Source of the DNA: Hansschlegelia beijingensis
GTDB lineage: Bacteria; Pseudomonadota; Alphaproteobacteria; Rhizobiales; Methylopilaceae
DNA length: 64,000 bases
Reading direction: 5' to 3'
Assembly: GCF_014196425.1 (NCBI RefSeq)
Contig: NZ_JACIDR010000001.1
Coordinates: 1,178,001-1,242,000, forward strand
Shown: in pieces, positions 55,362 through 62,975 of the stretch
Layout: each line of letters begins with the position of its first letter
How positions within the stretch are numbered: position 1 is the stretch's first letter
Program-made: the position numbers and the translations under genes
Notes under the pieces: model-generated
Seen by the model: only the letters and a program-made list of their open reading frames with translations
What the model was told of the DNA's origin: nothing
Database searches by the model: none

Positions 55362-55453
55362 GGAGACGTGGCCGAGAGGCTGAAGGCACTCGTTTGCTAA
55401 ATGAGCAGACCTGGAAACGGGTCTCGAGGGTTCGAATCCCTCCGTCTCCGCCA
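55362..55453 (+). tRNA. tRNA-Ser (anticodon GCT)
   Basis: Acceptor GGAGACG pairs with CGTCTCC, discriminator G and encoded CCA ending at 55453. Anticodon stem CTCGT/ATGAG closes loop TTGCTAA with GCT at 55396-55398. A long variable arm (GACCTGGAAACGGGTC) and T arm GGGTTCGAATCCC complete a 92-nt class II tRNA. Phage-like genes start right after its 3' end, so the 3' half may be an integration site. Confidence 0.96.
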
Positions 55454-55539
55454 CTTTACCTCGTAAGCCGTTGATAATTCTGAGGATTTCCACGGAGGCC
55501 CTCAGGCATCCGCCAACCTACCCGCCCACCTGCCCGCAG
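55454..55539. other. Putative prophage junction next to tRNA-Ser
   Basis: The first bases after the tRNA CCA begin the phage-like segment. Integrases of tyrosine type often use tRNA 3' ends, and the change from chromosomal to phage-like gene content occurs here. The matching repeat of the tRNA 3' end would be outside the window, so the attachment site cannot be confirmed. Confidence 0.45.
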
Positions 55540-55731
55540 CTAGGTGTGACGGATTGCGACCGCCGCGGCCACGAAAGCAGCCGTGACGAGCGCGGCCAGA
55601 ACATCTGACCTCCGCACGATGGGGTCGCCGTCGATCAGCGATTCGACCCGATCGGCGTGGGCGTTGGATCGGCGCATATGCCAAAGCAAGAGACGGATGC
55701 GGATCATTGCGGCCGCAGATGCGAGGTTCAT
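55540..55731 (-). CDS. Small membrane protein of the phage-like segment
   Basis: A 63-residue protein with a short basic N-terminal half (MIRIRLLLWHMRRSNAHADR) and a C-terminal hydrophobic helix (VLAALVTAAFVAAAVAI). The ATG overlaps the stop of the 65-residue protein gene (ATGA), supporting both as real, coupled genes. It could be a lysis accessory (holin- or spanin-like) by position at the end of the late genes, but a single helix is not diagnostic. No family recognised. Confidence 0.55.
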   Translation of the reverse strand: MNLASAAAMIRIRLLLWHMRRSNAHADRVESLIDGDPIVRRSDVLAALVTAAFVAAAVAIRHT

Positions 55732-55925
55732 CCGAACACCTCCGCCCGTAGCGCCTCGGCGATAGCATCCACTCCGATTCGTCTCATCGCTGGAGCGAGC
55801 TCGTCCCACTCGTCGCCGAAGCCGCCTTCTGGCGCATCGACCCAAACCGGCCGGCGGTCGAGCCTGGACAGGCGCAGCCGGTAGCCTTTTGCCGTAGCGG
55901 CGGCGATCCACTCGCGCGGGGTCAT
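55728..55925 (-). CDS. Small phage-segment protein of unknown function
   Basis: A 65-residue protein starting MTPREWIAAATAKGYRLRLS. GGGAGG lies 6 nt upstream of the ATG at 55925, a strong ribosome site. It is a mix of one N-terminal amphipathic helix and a short C-terminal helix (RRIGVDAIAEALRAEV). Its stop overlaps the next start. No family recognised. Confidence 0.6.
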   Translation of the reverse strand: MTPREWIAAATAKGYRLRLSRLDRRPVWVDAPEGGFGDEWDELAPAMRRIGVDAIAEALRAEVFG

Positions 55926-56043
55926 GCTTGACCTCCCGCAAAGCTGGCGCGGCCGGATTCGACGCCCGGTCGGCAACACTGCGTCTCCGGCGGCCAATGC
56001 CGCACCGGCCGGGCTGGCTGACGGGCGCGAAAGACCCCGCGGT

Positions 56044-56412
56044 TCATGATTGGCCTCCTTCGTTTTCTAGGAAGGCGAGAACGGCCGTGACTATGGCCGC
56101 ATCAGCGAAGTCCATGCTGCCCAGGTTCTTCAGGCAATAGCGCAGACCAAGAGCGGCCGAGACTGCCGAGGTCGGAACCGGAAGGTCGCCCTCGCTGAGC
56201 CGCTCGAACGGCGGCCCATAGGTCCGCGCAATGACGGCCTCGTCATATGCGCTGTCTCCCACGCCGGTCATCGGATCAGCCGCATATGCGTCGTCACCGG
56301 CTATCGCGGCTTGTATCAATAGGCTGAACGCGTCAGGCCCGGCGTCGGCCAACGCCACGGCTGGCAAAGCAGTCGCGGCCGAAGCCGAGAGCAGGAATCC
56401 GCGCCGGTTCAT
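56044..56412 (-). CDS. Small exported protein with Tat-like signal, phage segment
   Basis: A 122-residue protein. The first 22 residues, MNRRGFLLSASAATALPAVALA, form a twin-arginine signal (RRGFLL) with an AxA-type cleavage site, unusual for a phage-borne gene. The mature 100 residues are helical and acidic, without cysteines or catalytic motifs. The ATG at 56412 overlaps the stop of the acidic protein gene, so the two are coupled. It might be a lysogenic-conversion protein acting in the periplasm (inference). Confidence 0.62.
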   Translation of the reverse strand: MNRRGFLLSASAATALPAVALADAGPDAFSLLIQAAIAGDDAYAADPMTGVGDSAYDEAVIARTYGPPFERLSEGDLPVPTSAVSAALGLRYCLKNLGSMDFADAAIVTAVLAFLENEGGQS

Positions 56413-56780
56413 GACAGCACCTTCTCGGCGACGGCCGCTTGCCATTCCTCGCTCTCCCATTCGTCCTGGTCGGTCGACCTGTGCTCCTGGTCCGCACCGT
56501 CCTCGGCATCGTCCTCCCGCGGGCCGAGATTGTTGAAGAAGCCGCACCCGTGGGTTTCGTTTGCCGTGTGCTCGAGCGGCTCCGGATCGTGCGGCTCGTC
56601 AGCGACGTCGATATCGTCGTCGCTGGCAGGCTCGAGATCCACATCGCCGTCGATCTCGTCGAGGAACAGGATCAGGTCGTCGACCAGTGCCTCTATGAGG
56701 CGGCGCATAGCCGGGGTGACCTGGATGAAGTGGGCAGCGGGCAAAGCGGCGCCGGCTGCCGACACGGCTGCGTGCGGCAT
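56409..56780 (-). CDS. Highly acidic small protein, phage segment
   Basis: A 123-residue protein; from about residue 30 it is dominated by Asp and Glu (EIDGDVDLEPASDDDIDVAD and later EDDAEDGADQ). The part LIEALVDDLILFLDEIDGDVDLEP matches a pattern I recall in many small hypothetical proteins of Rhizobiales phage islands (DGDPDLEP). Strong acidity could indicate a DNA mimic, but this is speculative. ATG 56780 has AAGGGA 7 nt upstream. It is divergent from the XRE gene across 89 bp with two matching direct repeats. Confidence 0.7.
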   Translation of the reverse strand: MPHAAVSAAGAALPAAHFIQVTPAMRRLIEALVDDLILFLDEIDGDVDLEPASDDDIDVADEPHDPEPLEHTANETHGCGFFNNLGPREDDAEDGADQEHRSTDQDEWESEEWQAAVAEKVLS

Positions 56781-56800
56781 GGTGTATTCCCTTGAGGCAG

Positions 56801-56858
56801 TTTCGTAACAGGAATACGATAGCGCTGGCTCGGATTGTTCGTCAATGTATTTCGTAAC
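56801..56858. promoter_or_regulatory. Two direct repeats, candidate XRE operator
   Basis: TTTCGTAAC occurs at 56801-56809 and again at 56850-56858, 49 bp apart, and the match continues loosely (CGTAACxGxxxTA). They lie in the 89-bp divergent region between the acidic protein gene and the XRE gene, one near each start. The AT-rich gap would hold both promoters. Confidence 0.5.
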
Positions 56859-56869
56859 GGTGTTATGAT

Positions 56870-57298
56870 TTGATCGCCACACAGTGCAAGATGGCTCGCG
56901 CCGCCCTTGGCCTTGGCGTCAGAGATCTGGCGAAGGCCGCTGGCGTTTCGCCTGACACCGTCGCTCGTCTTGAGCGGGGCGAATACCTGAAGCCGACCAC
57001 CGTCGCCGCCCTGCGCACTACTCTCGAAGCAGCTGGCGTCATATTCGTTGCAGAGAACGGTGACGGACCCGGCGTGCGGCTGCGGAAGGGCTTCATGCCG
57101 TCGCTCGCGATGAGCGCACCGGCTGCAGAATCGCCCTCGGGGCGGGAAGATGCTCGAGCCGAGGCGGGGCGCGTGTTGGACCGCGCCATGAGCAGCATGG
57201 AAGGCACAGACGAGGAAAAGGCCGATCGCCGAGACCGGCTGACAGCTGTGCCGGAAGCAGTCAAGAAAGCTCGTCGTAAACCGAGGCCCGGCCTCTGA
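56870..57298 (+). CDS. XRE-family helix-turn-helix regulator, phage segment
   Basis: A 142-residue protein. The HTH is in CKMARAALGLGVRDLAKAAG followed by SPDTVARLERGEYLKPTTVA, a short XRE form common in Rhizobiales prophages (beginning IxxxQCRxARAAL). FVAENGDGPGVRLRKG is a conserved second block. The C-terminal 60 residues are charged and unlike the family. Start by TTG at 56870; an ATG at 56891 would shorten it by 7. It is the only plus-strand gene of the segment, probably autoregulated through the direct repeats. Confidence 0.82.
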   Translation: MIATQCKMARAALGLGVRDLAKAAGVSPDTVARLERGEYLKPTTVAALRTTLEAAGVIFVAENGDGPGVRLRKGFMPSLAMSAPAAESPSGREDARAEAGRVLDRAMSSMEGTDEEKADRRDRLTAVPEAVKKARRKPRPGL

Positions 57299-57605
57299 TG
57301 CGGCCGAGGATCGCAGCCGGATGCTGACAGACTGCCAGCGAGGCGCCATTGCGCTTGCGCGCCTATCGCGACGCTACTCGTCGCAACTAGACGACACGCC
57401 AGCGTGGCGCGTGAAGCCTTCGGTTCCTTAACCCCTCATGGTCATCCCCCGTGCGTAGCAAGCGCATTCGCCGGCGTCAGGTGACCATACGCGTCCGCCC
57501 TACGAACCGATTGGCGTTATCAGGCGGGATGCCCCGGACGGTTGGCGGGTAGCGGAGGCCTGGTGCAACGGCCTCACGACCACGCCAAGTCACCGTAACG
57601 TTCGC
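57299..57605. other. Non-coding stretch of 307 bp
   Basis: Lies between the XRE gene and the converging unknown cassette. Short plus-strand frames exist (36 codons from 57320; 33 codons from a GTG at 57451), without ribosome sites or family resemblance. No terminator with a T tract is seen. Confidence 0.45.
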
Positions 57606-58127
57606 TCAACATCTATTAACTTCAAAGCGCCTTTCTCCGGACGCGCTTTTCAGTAGGTTGGCCAAGTCGCGGACAAGCTGTTGAAACTCGCTGGACTCCG
57701 AAGTCAGCTGGAACTTCGCTCTAAAGCCGGGCGATATTGCAATGTGCGCGTGCGCCGGATGCTTCCCGCCATTGTGGTCGGTGTCGCACTCATCTAGCAC
57801 ACACAGTGCTTTCTCACCCATCAAACGGATTGCTCGGATCTCCTGCGCAAGCGCCCAGACGATCGCGAACAAAGTACGTTGCGCCTCCTCGCGGCGAAGC
57901 CGCTCAGCTAGCTCATCGAGCCGAACGCGAGGGGGATCTCCGGCAAGCCTCCAGACCGAAAGTTGATCTCCGAAAAGATCCCTCTTGGCGACTATCCCAA
58001 GGCTGATGCGCGCTTTACGCGCGTCACCGGCCGAAGGCGCGAATGCGCCGCGGGCGATTCTTTCTTCACAAGCGACGGGTCCAGGCGAAAGCTGATCGCG
58101 CTGCTCCCGCTCGATTTCACACAGCAC
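57606..58127 (-). CDS. Unknown protein, third gene of a phage-borne cassette
   Basis: A 173-residue protein. The middle is helical (ELAERLRREEAQRTLFAIVWALAQEIRAI) and the C-terminal part has LCVLDECDTDHNGGKHPAHAHIAISPGF, where Asp and His residues cluster (a possible metal site, not a known motif). It starts at a GTG 9 nt after the stop of the preceding gene, with AGGGG upstream. I do not recognise a family. Its linkage to the two genes upstream suggests one transcript of three. Confidence 0.68.
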   Translation of the reverse strand: MLCEIEREQRDQLSPGPVACEERIARGAFAPSAGDARKARISLGIVAKRDLFGDQLSVWRLAGDPPRVRLDELAERLRREEAQRTLFAIVWALAQEIRAIRLMGEKALCVLDECDTDHNGGKHPAHAHIAISPGFRAKFQLTSESSEFQQLVRDLANLLKSASGERRFEVNRC

Positions 58128-58136
58128 TGGCGACCC

Positions 58137-58844
58137 CTAACGCCTTACGAAACTCTCGACGGCAGGGTCCTCAAGTTTGGAAATGATCGCCAGCTCGTCC
58201 GACACCGGCACCTGCCACGGCGCATAGTCCTCGGTCCACGGAGAGATCGTCCCAACAAGCCGCCCGTTCCCTAAGAACGTCAGGCAGAACGCTCGCTGCC
58301 CCCGCCTCCATTCGAGGACCACGGTACCGTCCTGATCCACTTCAACCTCGGGCTCGACATCGGCAGCCTGATACACCGCGACGCAGGCGCGCGCCACGTC
58401 GTCGATGACCCGCTGCGAGGGTGCCACCGTATCAGGGCCCGCCCATCCGTCCCTTAGACGTTCCAAGCGAGCCGATACTGAATTGATGTAGATCTGTGAG
58501 AGAGGATTAGCAGTCAGATCGGACAGGGAAACATTCGAGAGAACTAGTAAATCGTCAACATGCATTCTCAGAGTCTTATGGAACTTGGATGCAAATGCAC
58601 CGAGAACCTTGTTGTTCTTGTAGAGATTTGGGGCACCATAGAAAACAGCCGACGGCGCGTGAGGCAACGCATCCCAGTCCTCAATGTAATGGCTGGAATC
58701 CCCCCCAATGACCCACACGTCATTATGAGACGTCAGGGGAATTGTTGTTTTAGAACGGCCCGACAAGAGCCCCACCCCGGAATTCTCCCAGTCAAGCTGC
58801 GCAAAACTCAAGTCCATCGGGAAGGCAACAGGGCTATTTGACAT
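58137..58844 (-). CDS. Unknown protein, second gene of a phage-borne cassette
   Basis: A 235-residue protein from the ATG at 58844, which has GGGAGGG 9 nt upstream and overlaps the end of the TIGR04255-like gene by 11 nt. It is a mixed alpha/beta protein without signal peptide. Aromatic-rich stretches (VWVIGGDSSHYIEDWDALPH and GTISPWTEDYAPWQ) stand out. GC content falls clearly in 58480-58830 compared with the phage genes around it. No family recognised. The coupling indicates it works with the TIGR04255-like protein (inference). Confidence 0.72.
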   Translation of the reverse strand: MSNSPVAFPMDLSFAQLDWENSGVGLLSGRSKTTIPLTSHNDVWVIGGDSSHYIEDWDALPHAPSAVFYGAPNLYKNNKVLGAFASKFHKTLRMHVDDLLVLSNVSLSDLTANPLSQIYINSVSARLERLRDGWAGPDTVAPSQRVIDDVARACVAVYQAADVEPEVEVDQDGTVVLEWRRGQRAFCLTFLGNGRLVGTISPWTEDYAPWQVPVSDELAIISKLEDPAVESFVRR

Positions 58845-59682
58845 GTTCCACGACCCTCCCCAAGCCAATTCTCACGATCATCTCAGGCGCAAGGATGCTT
58901 GAGAGCATATTCTTGTTATTATTGTGCATGATGGGCATGATATGCTCTAGGTAATCCGCGCTTCTGCCCGCATCCAAGAATTGGTCAATGTTCCGAACTT
59001 GCTGTACATGGTCTAAAACGACGTAATAGCCCGCCTCTTGTCCTCCGGACGGCAGCTGGAGGAACGCATCTTTTCTTCCTTGCACGTTCACCTGATGGAG
59101 GATGAGCGCGCCGCCGTGATCGTCGAAGAAGCCAACATTCGAATGGAACAACGGCCCTTTGCGGAAGGCAACATTCGCAAGAACATCGCTCTCTATCAGC
59201 AGCCCGCCGATGTTGGACTGCTCCCCCTGCGTTCCCCTGAATCGGTCGGTGAACTGAAGCGAAGGCAGGCCAAACTTGATATCGCCGCTAGCCGCTAGAT
59301 GGCCCTTCGCGAACGAGAGGAGCCGCTGGGCCGTCGCCCAGATTTTCTCCCACCGTGTGTACCGACGACATTCGACAGCGATCTCGTTTCCTCCGCACCG
59401 CAACAACCAAGAAGCCGTACCGTCAGGTCGCCGGTAGGCCAATTCCACAGTCGGCATAGGCTGCTCAGACCCACTGATGGCCGGCAGATCGGAACGCACC
59501 TGCTCGTGCGCCTGGGCGAGCGCCTGGAGATCTTGTGGCTCTATGAATCGGTCACATACGACCTTGAAACTCACTAGCTGAACAGCGTGATCGTCGTTGA
59601 TCGGGTCGAAGTCCATCAGATGTCCGCAAGCCGCCAGCTGGTCATCATCAGCCCTAGTTAGCATGAGATTCTTAAAGACCAT
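58834..59682 (-). CDS. TIGR04255-like protein, first gene of a phage-borne cassette
   Basis: A 282-residue protein. The central block CGGNEIAVECRRYTRWEKIW followed by SLQFTDRFRG and, near the end, MLSSILAPEMIVRIG resembles the TIGR04255 family, a sporadically distributed family of unknown role (Y-x-R-W-x-x-f, R-y-x-d-R-f). ATG 59682 begins MVFKNLMLTRADDDQLAACG. Lower GC than its neighbours, sporadic family distribution and position within a prophage suggest cargo (moron) rather than a structural gene; defence or exclusion is possible but unproven. Confidence 0.68.
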   Translation of the reverse strand: MVFKNLMLTRADDDQLAACGHLMDFDPINDDHAVQLVSFKVVCDRFIEPQDLQALAQAHEQVRSDLPAISGSEQPMPTVELAYRRPDGTASWLLRCGGNEIAVECRRYTRWEKIWATAQRLLSFAKGHLAASGDIKFGLPSLQFTDRFRGTQGEQSNIGGLLIESDVLANVAFRKGPLFHSNVGFFDDHGGALILHQVNVQGRKDAFLQLPSGGQEAGYYVVLDHVQQVRNIDQFLDAGRSADYLEHIMPIMHNNNKNMLSSILAPEMIVRIGLGRVVEHVK

Positions 59683-59800
59683 ATATGCCTGTCTAACGCG
59701 GCGCGCAGTCCGTCCGATCGACGAGGGGCTAGGCTCCCACGCGCTCCACGCTCCGCACCCACGTAGTGCTTGCTCCTCCCATCGGCGAGGCCACGCCTGC

Positions 59801-60415
59801 TTAAGTGATCAAAGTTCCCAACGCGTCCAGCCACTCGTGCACCTTCACGGTGCGCGGCGTAGCGCCGGCGGCGATCTGCGCATGGTACACGGCGACGCCT
59901 ATGTGACTTCCGCCGTCGACCTCGGCGCGGCGCGCGGCCTCAAACGAGGCGATCCCGTCCGCCGGCTGGAAGGACGTGAGGTCGGCCGGCAACAGCCCTG
60001 CATCGCCGGTTGTGAAGGCGGTGACCTCATACACGTTCCCAGGCTCGACGCCGGGCGTCCGGTCGTGCATCGCGCGGTAGAGCAGCCGGGGCCGATCGAG
60101 ATCGTCGGACCAGCCGCCGATCAGTAGCTCCGTGTCGATATGGCTTGCCTCGCGCATGGCTTCGTCGAACGTGTCGAGCACCGCGTCCAGCCCGCCGATC
60201 AGCTCGTCGAATGAGCCGACGCCGTCGCACGCCGCCAAGAACCGCTCGTTCGCGATCCAAGCGCCGCGAGCGATGAAGGCCGCCGTCATGCCGGGAATCC
60301 AGATGATCTTTTCCATCTGCCCCACAAGCACACCGGGGCGGCCTTCACAGAAGACAGCGCCGTCGCTCATGAGGTGCAGCCTGTCGGGAAGACAGACGCC
60401 GAGCATCGCGCTCAT
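59801..60415 (-). CDS. Phage protein with possible Ntn-hydrolase/proteasome-like fold
   Basis: A 204-residue protein encoded after the tape measure genes. The N-terminus MLGVCLPDRLHLMSDGAVFC...KIIWIPGMTAAFIARGAW resembles phage proteins of the Ntn-hydrolase (proteasome-like) type, in which a strand with SDG follows the start. The resemblance is by pattern only and I see no clear catalytic Thr/Ser/Cys at position 2 or after. ATG 60415 overlaps the stop of the 79-residue gene (ATGA). Transcribed with the tail genes. Confidence 0.6.
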   Translation of the reverse strand: MSAMLGVCLPDRLHLMSDGAVFCEGRPGVLVGQMEKIIWIPGMTAAFIARGAWIANERFLAACDGVGSFDELIGGLDAVLDTFDEAMREASHIDTELLIGGWSDDLDRPRLLYRAMHDRTPGVEPGNVYEVTAFTTGDAGLLPADLTSFQPADGIASFEAARRAEVDGGSHIGVAVYHAQIAAGATPRTVKVHEWLDALGTLIT

Positions 60416-60651
60416 CGGGAAGCTCCATTCGCGAGGCACACCGGCGCGAGCACCGCCCCGGCCGTGCGACAGGGGGTGATCGCGGAGGCCAATACCGTCC
60501 CAACGGTGCCTGTGATGCCGGCAGTGGCGAGCATCGAAACGACCAGCGGGGTGATGATGGGATCGGCGTTCGCCGTTCCGGTCGAGCCGAGCAGCGTGGC
60601 AAGGCCCGAAAGCCCGGTGAGCCCCAGGCGCATCTTACGCGTGCGTTCCAT
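60412..60651 (-). CDS. Small hydrophobic phage protein
   Basis: A 79-residue protein with two hydrophobic stretches (LGLTGLSGLATLLGSTGTANA and PIITPLVVSMLATAGITGTVGTVLASAI). The first may be a signal peptide ending ANA. The start overlaps the tape measure stop (TGATG) and the stop overlaps the next start, so it is part of the late operon. It could be a membrane or tail-associated protein; no family recognised. Confidence 0.58.
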   Translation of the reverse strand: MERTRKMRLGLTGLSGLATLLGSTGTANADPIITPLVVSMLATAGITGTVGTVLASAITPCRTAGAVLAPVCLANGASR

Positions 60652-62966
60652 CAGTAATCCTGTCCTAGCACTTCCTGGTTGTACCTGATCTTGCCGCTCG
60701 ACCGCGCGCTGTCGCGGACGGCCATGCGGTAGGCTTGCTGCCCCGCCTGCGCGGCGGTCTGGCGCATCGCAGCCATGAGATCCTTGTCGCCCATCGGGCC
60801 GACGACCTTGACCGTCATCGACACAGCGGGCGCCGGCAGGCGGCCCGAGCCGGGCCGGGCTTCCGGAATGCGCGGCCGGACGATGGGCGGCGCCAGGCTC
60901 TTGTTCGGGATGATCCGGCCCGACGAGCTCGGCGAGAACATCTCCGGCCCCTTCTCTCCGACCAGATAGGTCTTACCCGCGGCCACCGGACCGCCAGCCG
61001 CGCGGGCGCCGCCGAAGCTGCCCAGCAGCGAGCCCAAGAGCCCGCCCCCACCGCCAGCGCCACCGCCCCCAAGGAGCGACGAGAACAGGCTGTCGATCAG
61101 ATTGTCGGTGAGCCGCGACAGCACGCGGTCGAGCGCGTTCCGGAGCGCGTCCGCCGCAGACTTGCCGGCCCTCAGATCGGAGACGAAGCCTTTCACGGCG
61201 TCGGCGCCCATATCGCCAAGCTCGCGCTGCGCTTCCGCAAGCTGCTCCGCCGATTGGGCGGCCTGCTCCTGAGCTGCCTTCCGCGCGTATATCTGCTCGA
61301 CGAGCGCGGCGATGGCTTGCCCTTCCGCGGAGTTGGCGGCCACGCCTGCCGCCTGGATCTCCTGGAGGGCGCGCTGTTGCGCCGCCGTCTCGCCGATCTG
61401 CGCTGACTCCAGACGCAGCGCCTCCATCACCCGCTTGACCGCTTCCGCCTGCCGATCGGCCGCGGTCGCCGCCTTGCCGCGCGCGGCCTCCTGAATGGAC
61501 GACGTGTCAGGGTCGCCGATCGCCGGCTTGCCCCGCTGCCCCGCGGGCTCGACGTGCCAAGGCTCATTGCCGAGCGGGAAGGTCAGGCCGAAGCGAGCGG
61601 CGTTGGCATGCGCGTACAGGCGCGCAGCGTCGCTCCCATAGGCTAGGTCTGCCGCCGATCCCTTGTTGTGGTAGCTGGCGCCGGGAGGCGCGACCCACTT
61701 GCGGGCCGCCGACTCGCTCCCGTACTTGCGCACGGCGTCCGCGAAAAGCTGCGCCTGCCGCTCATTCGAGCGAAAGCCGGACTGGACTTTGAGGTCATAG
61801 CCGGCCTCTCGCGCCGCCGTGATGAACTTGCCCAGGTTGTCGCGAAAGTCGGTCGCGAGGCCCGCCAGCTTCGGATCGACAAAGGTCGCCGGGAGTTGCT
61901 GCGTCCGGTCGGGAACGGCCATGCGAGCCGTCCCCTTGGTCGCCTCCAGCGCTCGCCGCAGAACCTCAATCCCCTGCGAGGAAGCCGGAGCCGGCCCGGC
62001 AGGCGGGGCCGTCCGCTTGACGCCGTAGTATTCGGCCTCGAGCGGGTTCCCGAACAGATCGGCCATCTTGGCGAAGAAGCTCGAATTGCCGAGCGTGTTT
62101 AGGAACTTCTCTGCGTTCATGGTCCAGTCGGCGAGCGCACCGGCCACATTCACGATCGCGGACTTGACCCGGTTGTTGATCGTCTCGGCGATCGTCTGGA
62201 ATTTGCGGTCGAGCTCCGCGCCCTTCTCGACAAGATCCTTGTCGATGACAACGCCGAGCTTTCGCGCTTCCTCCATATTCAGGCGGATGCCGGCGACGCC
62301 CTGGTCGAGGAAGCGGACGAACTGCTCGCCGCCGGTTCCGCCGAAAACCTCGTCAGAGATGCGGATCTGCGCCGCCTTGTCGAAGGCCTGCAGCCTGCCG
62401 ATGATCTCGAGGAAGAGATCGGACGGGTTCTTGAGCTTCGTCTTGAGATCGTCGGCGCCGTAGCCGAGGCGAGCGAAGGCCTCCGCAGCCGGCCCCTGCC
62501 CCGTCACAATGAACTCGTCGGCGCGAAGCTGCAGCTCCTTGAGCCCGTCCGTCAGAGCATCAACGCCGACGTTCGATTGGCGCGCGGCGTAGCCCAGCGC
62601 TTGGAACTGCTCGACGTCGACGCCCGCTTTGGCCGCTTCCGCCTTCAGGTCCGACAGGGAGCGCGTGGCCTCCCGGATCGAGGGGACGATGCTGGCAAGG
62701 CCCTGCGAAAGGGCGCCGCCGATAAAGCCGCCGGCAAAGCTCGCGCCAAGGGAGCCAAGACCGGAGTCCAGACGCCCCAGCGCGGTGCGGGCCGAGTCAC
62801 CGATCCCGCGCATCTGCTGCTCGACGCGCGCCCGGCTCCGGCCGACGCGCGCCTCGACCGCGGACATGCTGGTGTCCGTAGAGCGGCGCGCACGGTCAAA
62901 GCTGCGCTCATACTGGTTTAGCCGCGCCTCGAGGCTGACGACGAGGCGTTCAACTTCAACGGCCAT
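60651..62966 (-). CDS. Phage tail tape measure protein with embedded M15 peptidase domain
   Basis: A 771-residue tape measure protein. The N-terminal third is coiled-coil with LVVSLEARLNQYERSFDRAR, then a lambda-like tail-length region (about 90-330: GFIGGALSQGLASIVPSIR, FQALGYAARQSNVG). Residues about 370-475 form a VanY/M15 D-Ala-D-Ala peptidase domain: GFRSNERQAQLF, SYHNKGSAADL (SxHxxGxAxD) and EPWHVE supply the zinc ligands. Further coiled coil, a Gly-rich hinge and the terminal VGEKGPEMFSP complete it. The peptidase probably helps the tail penetrate peptidoglycan. ATG 62966 follows the gp10-like stop by 9 nt. Confidence 0.9.
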   Translation of the reverse strand: MAVEVERLVVSLEARLNQYERSFDRARRSTDTSMSAVEARVGRSRARVEQQMRGIGDSARTALGRLDSGLGSLGASFAGGFIGGALSQGLASIVPSIREATRSLSDLKAEAAKAGVDVEQFQALGYAARQSNVGVDALTDGLKELQLRADEFIVTGQGPAAEAFARLGYGADDLKTKLKNPSDLFLEIIGRLQAFDKAAQIRISDEVFGGTGGEQFVRFLDQGVAGIRLNMEEARKLGVVIDKDLVEKGAELDRKFQTIAETINNRVKSAIVNVAGALADWTMNAEKFLNTLGNSSFFAKMADLFGNPLEAEYYGVKRTAPPAGPAPASSQGIEVLRRALEATKGTARMAVPDRTQQLPATFVDPKLAGLATDFRDNLGKFITAAREAGYDLKVQSGFRSNERQAQLFADAVRKYGSESAARKWVAPPGASYHNKGSAADLAYGSDAARLYAHANAARFGLTFPLGNEPWHVEPAGQRGKPAIGDPDTSSIQEAARGKAATAADRQAEAVKRVMEALRLESAQIGETAAQQRALQEIQAAGVAANSAEGQAIAALVEQIYARKAAQEQAAQSAEQLAEAQRELGDMGADAVKGFVSDLRAGKSAADALRNALDRVLSRLTDNLIDSLFSSLLGGGGAGGGGGLLGSLLGSFGGARAAGGPVAAGKTYLVGEKGPEMFSPSSSGRIIPNKSLAPPIVRPRIPEARPGSGRLPAPAVSMTVKVVGPMGDKDLMAAMRQTAAQAGQQAYRMAVRDSARSSGKIRYNQEVLGQDY

Positions 62967-62975
62967 GCGCCATCC

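Noticed and set aside
54990-55493. Minus-strand frame with EGFEPSRP-like sequence
   Set aside because: It is read from the opposite strand of tRNA-Ser and the Sel1-like gene, a well-known false ORF pattern at tRNA genes.
57451-57552. Short plus-strand frame with RRRQVTIRV-like start
   Set aside because: Only 33 codons, GTG start, no ribosome site and no family support; could be a remnant.
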